A model generated the notes under the pieces. That model worked only from the letters and a program-made list of their open reading frames with translations. It did no database searches and was not told where the DNA came from. Below, in pieces: positions 1 through 6,259 of a stretch of DNA of 33,155 nucleotides. The translations under genes were made by a program, and so were the position numbers. The stretch comes from Gammaproteobacteria bacterium. GTDB taxonomy: Bacteria > Pseudomonadota > Gammaproteobacteria > DSM-16500. The stretch lies in NCBI GenBank assembly GCA_013286215.1, contig JABDGC010000013.1, forward strand, positions 1 to 33,155. Direction: 5' to 3'. Position 1 is the stretch's first letter; every line of letters starts with the position of its first letter.

Positions 1-2164
1 CTTCCGTCCACAACCAACCGTTGCTGACATGACGAATCATTAAATGCGAGAGAAATTCCATTAAATCGCTTAAAAAGGCGCGCAATAAAAAGTAGACCAC
101 GAGCACCAAGGTGAAAACGCCTTCATACCAGGAAATCATGCCCACCAGGTTAACGAAACCAAATAAGCCGATCAGCGAATTAATAAATAAGAGACTGGGA
201 ATAAATATCCCCAGAAAGTAAATGATGCGCCTTAAATAAGTGCGCCTCGGGTCCGTGTATTGCAAAATCAACCGGGGTACGACTCGCCAGGAGCGCAAAA
301 TAAGCAGGGACAGAACCAACAGCATTAATAAAAAGAGACGGTCGAATAAATCGCGAATTTCATAGATCAGCGGCAATTGATGAATAAATGAGGTTAAGCT
401 GGTAATCACCGCGCCAAAAAACAGGAGGGCCTTTAAACGATGAAAGAGCCGCGCATCGTGGCCGTCGTTGACGTCATGAACGGTTTCGAGCAAGGCCGTC
501 TTGGCCGTGGCTAAAATCATTCCAAAGAACAGCCAAACCCAGGCAAGATCGATCAGCCACTCATATTGCCCCGAGGAAAGACCCAGAAAATAAAAAAGCA
601 GCCAGGCATTTGCAATCAGGCCAAGCGGCAGCAGATAACGCAATAGTAAAGCACCCAGAAGCTGCCGGGGATGAATGCTCAAGCCGCCCTGCCCCGGGGC
701 TTGACTCATGAAACGGAACAGCATTTTGCGCGAATAAGAAAAGCTCAACACCGCCGTCACTTCCAGCGCAACGAAGAGAAGAAGCTTGGCCCAGTCAGCA
801 CTGCTAAAAGCCGTTAGCAAGCTCAGAACAAATCCTTTGATCAACTGAAACGACAAGGTTGGCATTAACAGACCTTCTTTGCCTAAATCCAACCAGGCGT
901 GCGCGCTGAAGCCCGGCAAACCCTGCCGCGCGGCGAGCTCATGCTGCATGGATTGATCGAGAATCAGACGAAAATCGGCGAGGCGCTTGTTCAAACGTGC
1001 CGTGCTGCCATGCAAGTTTTGATACGCTTTTTCCAATTCAGCAAAATAATCCGCCGCCGCTTTCAAGGCTGAAGTCGCAGCCGGCCCCGTCGCTGGCAAC
1101 ACCGTTGGTAACGGCACAGCCTCCCGCTTTTGGACGGAATTGCTGCTCTCCTTCTCGTGGGCGTCGATCGTACGGCGCTTTTGAACCAGTTCCATACGGT
1201 GATTGATCAGCTTATCGACCCGGGTGATTTGCCTGCCTAAAACCTGGGTCTGGTCGCTCAAATTGTTGAGCAGCGAAATTGAATTGGTGTGCGAGATAGT
1301 CAGCCGCAGCTGTCTTAGTTGATCCTGATAGCGTGCGATCAAGGTTTTCAAATAAACCAGATTGAGATTTTCATTCGCGTAAAAGATTTCGTTTTCCAGT
1401 CGGGAATACTGGGCCTTACCCGGCTTGGCCTCCAGGCCTTTCATCTTGGCATAGAATTCGTCAAGCCGGTGCAGCCAGTAGTTTTGCTGCTCTTGAAACT
1501 CCCGCTCCGATTTGACCTGCCGCTCTTTGATATGCAGCAGCTTGCGTGACTTTAAAAAAGTGTTCACCTGGGCATATTCTTCGTTATAGAGCTGGAGAAT
1601 GCCGTTCTCGCGTTTTTGCAAGGTCAGCAAATAGCCGGCGCGCTGTTTTTCCAGCTGATAGAGGTTTTCCTGATATTTCAATTCGGAGCGCAGACTCTGG
1701 CTTTGCGCCACGTCGCCGTGAATCAGCTTCAAGCCAAAAATATTAACCGCATTGAGCTGATTACGGATTTCCTGAATATTTTTATCCAGCCAGGCCAAGG
1801 CCTGCTGAGAATCGGTGAACTCGATATTAATGCTATCCAGGTTGGACTTGGCACCGGCGTAATGCAAACTCGTCTTGTAAAGCAACAATTGATTGGCTTG
1901 ATCGTCCTCGAAGGAGACAAAGCCTTTGTCCTGCTGATGCCGCAGATAATCAAATTCCTGATCGGCTTGGGTCAAGCGTTTTTTCAATAGATCAATTTGC
2001 TGGGAAACCAATTGTATTTTATCGAGATAGAAATGATCCTGCTCCTGCAGCGGCACAGTAGTCTCCGCTAGGACAGCCGGAGCGACCAGCAGCCAGGCGC
2101 TCGCAAGCAACAAGACGCCCAGCAGACAGAGCACAAATTTATGAATAGGAAACAGCCGGCGCAT
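1..2164 (-). CDS. MscK/KefA-like large mechanosensitive channel protein, C-terminus cut by the window edge
   Basis: The open frame runs from the ATG at 2164 to the left edge without a stop, giving about 721 residues. The start is preceded by AAGAGGG and opens a clear signal peptide (MRRLFPIHK, then a hydrophobic core) with a likely cleavage after AVLA near residue 33. Residues about 40-400 are charged and rich in Gln, Leu and Lys, with predicted periplasmic coiled coil. From about residue 420 several hydrophobic helices follow. This layout (signal peptide, long periplasmic helical domain, many membrane spans) is that of the MscK/KefA branch of the MscS superfamily, which opens under membrane tension to release ions and osmolytes. 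The pore helix and MscS beta domain would lie beyond the edge, so the family call is inference. The start overlaps the end of ampG by 26 bases, suggesting translational coupling. Another coiled-coil inner-membrane protein is possible. Confidence 0.72.
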   Translation of the reverse strand, partial: MRRLFPIHKFVLCLLGVLLLASAWLLVAPAVLAETTVPLQEQDHFYLDKIQLVSQQIDLLKKRLTQADQEFDYLRHQQDKGFVSFEDDQANQLLLYKTSLHYAGAKSNLDSINIEFTDSQQALAWLDKNIQEIRNQLNAVNIFGLKLIHGDVAQSQSLRSELKYQENLYQLEKQRAGYLLTLQKRENGILQLYNEEYAQVNTFLKSRKLLHIKERQVKSEREFQEQQNYWLHRLDEFYAKMKGLEAKPGKAQYSRLENEIFYANENLNLVYLKTLIARYQDQLRQLRLTISHTNSISLLNNLSDQTQVLGRQITRVDKLINHRMELVQKRRTIDAHEKESSNSVQKREAVPLPTVLPATGPAATSALKAAADYFAELEKAYQNLHGSTARLNKRLADFRLILDQSMQHELAARQGLPGFSAHAWLDLGKEGLLMPTLSFQLIKGFVLSLLTAFSSADWAKLLLFVALEVTAVLSFSYSRKMLFRFMSQAPGQGGLSIHPRQLLGALLLRYLLPLGLIANAWLLFYFLGLSSGQYEWLIDLAWVWLFFGMILATAKTALLETVHDVNDGHDARLFHRLKALLFFGAVITSLTSFIHQLPLIYEIRDLFDRLFLLMLLVLSLLILRSWRVVPRLILQYTDPRRTYLRRIIYFLGIFIPSLLFINSLIGLFGFVNLVGMISWYEGVFTLVLVVYFLLRAFLSDLMEFLSHLMIRHVSNGWLWTE

Positions 2165-3392
2165 CGAAGCGGACCCTCTTACCTAAAATCAATAACAGGA
2201 GCAACGCTGGCAGCGAAAGCACAAAAGACCAGCCATAAAATGCAACCCAGCCAAACTGTGTCACCAGCACCGCTGCCAAAGGCCCGGCGAACAGACGGCC
2301 TAAACTATCGATCGCCGAAAGAAAGGCAAATTGGGTAGCGCTGAAGCGTGCAGTACACAGCGACATTAAAAAAGCCATGAAAGCGGCGGTGCTCATGCCG
2401 CTGCAAAAATTTTCCACGAATAAGGTCAGCACCATGAGTGAAAAAACTTTCCCCACCAGGGCCAAGAACATAAACAGCAGAATGGAAAAGGCCTGGGCCA
2501 AACCGAACCCGAGCAAAGAAGCATATAAACCCAGGCGCCACATCACCGCGCCGCCGACAAAGGCGCCCAGGATGGTGCCGACGATGATCACCGCTTTAGA
2601 GGCAACGCCGATTTCCACGAGGGAAAAGCCCAGACCATGCAGAAGAAAATTTGTCATCAGCGCGACAGCCAGAGCCGCACCGGCCTTGTAGAGAATAATG
2701 AAGGCGCCGACTAAAAGAGCATTATCGCGGCGCCACAAATCCAAAAAGGGCGCGAGGAAGAAAAGCGTCTTTTTAGCTGCCGCTTCCGTCGGCTCCGCGG
2801 TGACTTCCGGAGCGAAACCCGCACAGACCATGCCAAGTAGCATGAAAATGCCCATGAGTTGGTAGGTGCGCTCCCACCCCCAGTATTGCGCAACGATTAA
2901 AGCCAAGCCCCCTGAAGCAAACATGGCCATGCGGTAGGCAAAGATAAAATAAGCAGCGCCCAGTCCACGCTCCCGCGGCAATAAAACATCGGCACGATAG
3001 GCATCAATGGCGACATCTTGTGTCGCGGCGGCAAAAGTCATAAACAACACCAGCCAACCGATATTTTTCAGCTGGGATTCAGGATGCAGCAGCGACAGTG
3101 AAAAAAAAGCAAGCGCCAAACACGCTTGTGTCATGAGGATCCAGCCCCGCCTTCTCCCGCAGCCGGGAAAAATGAAGCGGTCGAGTAAGGGCGCCCACAG
3201 AAATTTGCAATTATAGGGAAAGCTAACCAGCGACAGAAAGCCAATCGTCATTAAGCTCACTTTCGATTCGGTTAGCCAGGCCTGCAAGGTGGAACCGCTC
3301 AGCGCCAGGGGCAGGCCGGAGGAAAAACCAAAAGCCAGCACAAAAAGCAGGCGCTGGTTGATGAAGGTGGAAAATGGTCTAATTTTAATCAT
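2139..3392 (-). CDS. ampG: AmpG-family muropeptide permease (MFS transporter)
   Basis: This 417-residue protein has about 12 hydrophobic spans. The N-terminal pattern GFSSGLPLALSGSTLQAWL and the later TQDVAIDAYRADVL stretch are typical of AmpG. AmpG imports anhydro-muropeptides from the periplasm for peptidoglycan recycling, and in many Gram-negatives it supplies the signal for beta-lactamase induction. The length is shorter than E. coli AmpG (491 residues, which has extra C-terminal spans) but normal for many AmpG homologues. The gene starts 25 bases after the stop of the upstream membrane protein gene, and its last 26 bases overlap the MscK-like gene, so the three probably share a transcript. 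The ribosome-binding site is weak (CAGAG), consistent with coupling. The family is clear; the exact substrate is by homology. Confidence 0.88.
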   Translation of the reverse strand: MIKIRPFSTFINQRLLFVLAFGFSSGLPLALSGSTLQAWLTESKVSLMTIGFLSLVSFPYNCKFLWAPLLDRFIFPGCGRRRGWILMTQACLALAFFSLSLLHPESQLKNIGWLVLFMTFAAATQDVAIDAYRADVLLPRERGLGAAYFIFAYRMAMFASGGLALIVAQYWGWERTYQLMGIFMLLGMVCAGFAPEVTAEPTEAAAKKTLFFLAPFLDLWRRDNALLVGAFIILYKAGAALAVALMTNFLLHGLGFSLVEIGVASKAVIIVGTILGAFVGGAVMWRLGLYASLLGFGLAQAFSILLFMFLALVGKVFSLMVLTLFVENFCSGMSTAAFMAFLMSLCTARFSATQFAFLSAIDSLGRLFAGPLAAVLVTQFGWVAFYGWSFVLSLPALLLLLILGKRVRFDAPAVSYS

Positions 3393-3417
3393 AAATCAGC
3401 TCTGTTTTGTGGATGCA

Positions 3418-4917
3418 TCAAACGGTCATTGGAGATAGAGAACGGTGCAATAAGGGATCGGTGAAAGCAAGAGCAGGAGCGGAGGAAACACGAAGCAACG
3501 ACCTTCTCGATGAATTTGGATGCAGAGTAAGACCATAATCTCCTCTAAAAGAAAACTCCGGTGACCTTGACCTTATCGGAGCGGTCTCAGGCTGTAATGG
3601 CTCTGGAATAGCTTGAGGCGTCGGCTTTTTCTTAGACAACCCCTCGAAAGGATGCTTAATATGGATATTTGACGCTCCCGCCGACGCAGAGACAATAGCC
3701 CCACCCACGCCGGCGAGAACGCCTCCCCCACCGACCACCGAAATAAGGCCATTTCCAACCGCATTAATAAACGCAAGACTATAAAGCACCACCATCTTCG
3801 TATAATACCAGGCCATCGCCCCATTAGAGGCTTGCTGTGGCCGCTTGCTGCTCAGATTCTCGACAGCGGTCGTGCCCTTTCCATGAGCCTGGGTGAAGAT
3901 TTTTGCTAGCGTAGTGAAAACATTTTTTATGGTAAAAGGGATACGTCCTAAAAAAGCCAACCCTAAACTGATGATCTTACTGGCCAGTTCGACTGCGGCA
4001 ACCGAAGCGTTGGGGATGACTTTCAAAATGGAAACTTTAGCGCCCGCCGCCTGGGCGTTCATCGTCATGAATAAGCCGAAGACCGCCAGTGGAACAGCAA
4101 GTAGAGTAAACAAGATGGCGAGGCCACGCTCAAGATAAATTTGCCATGTCCGCTTGCCCAGATTATGTGGCAAGGTTGGATCGGGAGAATAGAGATTATA
4201 TAAGAAGTCCCAGATTTTTTCTCGAACATTCTCGGTTTTAAGCAGCCCCCGGATGGTGTTTAGCATTGTGCAGCTTAAGCAAATAAAGGTGACAACGGCC
4301 AGGATTGCAGCGAGTGGCGGGAAGGCCGGGGAGATTACCGCGAGAAAACCAAAGGCCGTGCTTAAAGAAAAGGTGCTGGCATAGGTCAGAACACAATTGT
4401 TAAAGCCGACGCCAAGGGCAAGCAAAATGCCGAACCACATCGCCCCTCTTTTCCAGGTGGCCAAGGGGGTTCCCCTGGCCTTTTCCATCAAGCCCTGAAA
4501 AGGCCAGCCTGCACCAAAAATATCAACCAAAACCGGGGGAACATTTTCTTTATTGATATGCCAATTCACGGTAAAGCCGGCGAAGAAAAACAGGGCCGCC
4601 CCAATAATGGTGGGAATACCTCCGGTAACGATATTTAAACTAACGAAGGCAGCTGCTGTGGTAATACCGCTGCCAACAGCGATCGTGGCGGCAAGCACTT
4701 TCGCCAGACAGTGCACGAAGGCTTGGCGGGTGGTCATGGTCTCCCAGGTCAACGGCGGCGGATCTACGGCCGGCGGACAGGCGCAGGGCTGATTCTGTGA
4801 ATTCGGCTGTTTTTTTTGTTTACAATGAACGCAGATAACCTCGTTTCCGTTCGCAGGCGCTGCATCAAGTCCCCCCGGTGTAACTTTATCAGGCTGTTTG
4901 AGTCTCGTATTCGACAT
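3418..4917 (-). CDS. Unrecognised multi-pass membrane protein with N-terminal Cys motif
   Basis: I do not recognise this 499-residue protein. Its N-terminus is polar and holds C29-x2-C32 and C45-x-C47, which could bind a metal. Hydrophobic segments lie at about residues 72-94, 99-119, 160-180, 187-215, 264-287, 304-324 and 374-412; the last is Gly/Ala/Val-rich. The final 80 residues are soluble, Pro/Ser/Arg-rich and look disordered (for example RSRSPEFSF). There is no signal peptide. The ATG is preceded by CGAGGG at good spacing. It lies 25 bases upstream of ampG on the same strand. The plan of internal hydrophobic hairpins with a disordered C-terminus is seen in some Legionella and Coxiella secreted membrane proteins, but nothing here proves secretion; a resident inner-membrane protein is equally possible. 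Confidence 0.8.
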   Translation of the reverse strand: MSNTRLKQPDKVTPGGLDAAPANGNEVICVHCKQKKQPNSQNQPCACPPAVDPPPLTWETMTTRQAFVHCLAKVLAATIAVGSGITTAAAFVSLNIVTGGIPTIIGAALFFFAGFTVNWHINKENVPPVLVDIFGAGWPFQGLMEKARGTPLATWKRGAMWFGILLALGVGFNNCVLTYASTFSLSTAFGFLAVISPAFPPLAAILAVVTFICLSCTMLNTIRGLLKTENVREKIWDFLYNLYSPDPTLPHNLGKRTWQIYLERGLAILFTLLAVPLAVFGLFMTMNAQAAGAKVSILKVIPNASVAAVELASKIISLGLAFLGRIPFTIKNVFTTLAKIFTQAHGKGTTAVENLSSKRPQQASNGAMAWYYTKMVVLYSLAFINAVGNGLISVVGGGGVLAGVGGAIVSASAGASNIHIKHPFEGLSKKKPTPQAIPEPLQPETAPIRSRSPEFSFRGDYGLTLHPNSSRRSLLRVSSAPALAFTDPLLHRSLSPMTV

Positions 4918-5027
4918 TACTACGCCCTCGTTTTAATCCGTTTACTGGAGGTATTTTACCTGAGGACGAGAAAAAAAGCACACGATCTTCAGCTTTCCTT
5001 AAGCTAATAAAAAATGTTAATATTCAA
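4918..5027. other. 110-base gap upstream of the membrane protein gene
   Basis: There is no gene here. On the minus strand it carries a short inverted repeat AGGTA-AAA-TACCT (near 4953-4965) and a 5-bp hairpin AGCTT/AAGCT (near 4990-5004), with a run of seven T between them. This could hold a weak terminator for the pssA unit or leader sequence of the next gene. Neither is strong enough to call. Confidence 0.35.
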
Positions 5028-5102
5028 TTATATACAAGGTGTGCACTGGGCGCCGCAGCATTCAGCATAATTTTTACTGGAGCCACAAGGACAGAAGGCC
5101 AT
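5028..5102 (-). CDS. 24-residue SEC-C zinc-motif mini-protein coupled to pssA
   Basis: This tiny frame reads M-A-F-CPCGSSKNYAECCG-A-Q-C and ends in TPCI before a TAA. CPCGS-x-K-x4-CCG is the SEC-C motif, a zinc-binding module best known from the SecA C-terminus (SecB binding) and from YchJ-like and other small proteins. The ATG shares one base with the pssA stop codon (TGATG), the usual layout for translational coupling. The peptide is essentially only the motif, much shorter than YchJ-type proteins. It is either a true minimal SEC-C peptide or the surviving head of a longer gene cut by a stop. The motif match is too specific to be chance; whether it is expressed is unknown. Confidence 0.6.
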   Translation of the reverse strand: MAFCPCGSSKNYAECCGAQCTPCI

Positions 5103-5848
5103 CAGTATTTTTTATTCCGCTTCATCTTCCTAACCTGCCAAAAGGTAATGACCGGACCGGAAAGAACATAAATTAGGAAAAGACAAAATAAGATTTCCGG
5201 CGGATCAAGCGCGACTGCCGTGATTGTAAACACCGCGATGACCACGGCAAAAAAGGGGACCTTGCCCTTAAAATCAATTTTCTTGAAAACATAATAACGG
5301 CAGGTGCTGACCATGAGGCCGGCAACCATCACCGTTAAAATTGCCACGGGAATAGCCAAGATCTCCCCGTTACTCACATAGAGGGAACCCAGCCATACCA
5401 TGCTCGCCATCATGCCCGCCGCCGCTGTACAGGTCAGCCCTTGGGAATGGGGTTTAACCTCCGGTTCATGCAGCTGCGTATTGAAACGCGCCAGACGCAA
5501 GGCCGTCGCCGCTGTATATAAAAAAGCGACCAACCAGCCAAATTTTCCTAAATAAGAAATCGACCAACTATAGACCACCAAGCCGGGAGCGGCGCCAAAG
5601 GACAGCATGTCGGCCATGCTGTCATAATGTCCACCGAAGATGCTTTGCGTGCCCGTCAAGCGGGCCACGCGCCCATCCAGGCCGTCGGCGATCATCGCAA
5701 TAAAAATGGCAATGGCCGCCACTTCAAAATGGCGATTCATGCCCGCTACCACGGCGTAAAAACCGGCGAACAAACCAATCGTGGTAAGCAAGTTCGGCAA
5801 TAGATAAATACCGCCTCGGGGTGGCTGTGTTTTGCGATCTTGCTCCAT
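5102..5848 (-). CDS. pssA: CDP-diacylglycerol-serine O-phosphatidyltransferase
   Basis: This 248-residue integral membrane enzyme joins CDP-diacylglycerol and L-serine to give phosphatidylserine and CMP, the first committed step to phosphatidylethanolamine. The full CDP-alcohol phosphotransferase signature is visible: D58-G59-x2-A62-R63-x8-G72-x3-D76-x3-D80, with the extra D55 just before. The protein has about seven or eight hydrophobic helices and starts with NLLTTIGLFAGFYA. It is of the membrane type (type II), not the soluble E. coli PssA type. GAGGTAAGAAT precedes the ATG. It heads the leftward gene set and is divergent from nrdA. The ATG of a SEC-C mini-ORF overlaps its stop. Confidence 0.92.
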   Translation of the reverse strand: MEQDRKTQPPRGGIYLLPNLLTTIGLFAGFYAVVAGMNRHFEVAAIAIFIAMIADGLDGRVARLTGTQSIFGGHYDSMADMLSFGAAPGLVVYSWSISYLGKFGWLVAFLYTAATALRLARFNTQLHEPEVKPHSQGLTCTAAAGMMASMVWLGSLYVSNGEILAIPVAILTVMVAGLMVSTCRYYVFKKIDFKGKVPFFAVVIAVFTITAVALDPPEILFCLFLIYVLSGPVITFWQVRKMKRNKKY

Positions 5849-6259
5849 ATTCTTACCTCATTATGATAAAAGTGTTAAATTTTGCACCAAACCATCCCGC
5901 TAAACAATAACTCCGTTGTTCCCACTAACGCGGAGATTATATACCAAATGCGTAAGGTTAGCGGGAACGGCCAAACAATACTATTCTGCGCTAAAAAAAT
6001 ATTTTTTCACCCTCTTGAATTTCTTGTCATGTCGCATCCCATCTGGGCTGGAACAGGGGGGGGCGATTTCAGGCTCCCAGCCTTTTCGGCTATCCCCTTG
6101 CCAGTCACGCGGATATCCTTTACCTTGTTGTGTTAGAGGGATAAGACACCTATATATTGTGGTGTGAGCCATTTTGGGCTGCCCCCTGAAAGTGCCTGAG
6201 TCTGACTTAAAATTCAACAGGCTCTCTGGAATTTCATAATAAAGTTGGGAGATAAACCC
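5849..6259. other. Divergent intergenic region between pssA and nrdA
   Basis: I see no convincing gene in these 411 bases. The region must hold the promoters of both flanking transcripts. It contains an uninterrupted run of eight G (6056-6063), a candidate NrdR box at 6147-6162, and a GGGAG ribosome-binding site just before the nrdA ATG. Short open frames on both strands lack family features and good ribosome-binding sites. For pssA, TTGTTT with 17-base spacing to CAAAAT is a weak promoter possibility. Confidence 0.5.
6147..6162 (+). promoter_or_regulatory. Candidate NrdR box upstream of nrdAB
   Basis: CTATATATTGTG (6150-6161) matches the core of the NrdR operator consensus ACACWATATATWGTGT from its inner C through GTG. 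The site sits inside a wider inverted repeat, ACACC-N10-GGTGT (6146-6165). NrdR represses ribonucleotide reductase genes when dATP is high, and its sites are usually paired about 31-32 bases apart. I find no good second box at that spacing; the nearest partial GTTGTG half-site is 29 bases upstream. The site lies about 100 bases before the nrdA ATG. Confidence 0.5.

Noticed and set aside
1319..1990. Plus-strand open frames within 1-2164
   Set aside because: They lie opposite the MscK-like coding frame, lack ribosome-binding sites and have no family features; they are shadows of a GC-balanced minus-strand gene.
6245..6259. TTG at 6245 as the nrdA start
   Set aside because: The ATG at 6260 has GGGAG at ideal distance, while the TTG lies just before that ribosome-binding site and would leave it inside the coding region.
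5849..6259. Small genes in the pssA-nrdA gap (for example frames at 5882-6136 and 5981-6268)
   Set aside because: They overlap each other on both strands, contain the regulatory site and show no recognisable domain or ribosome-binding site.
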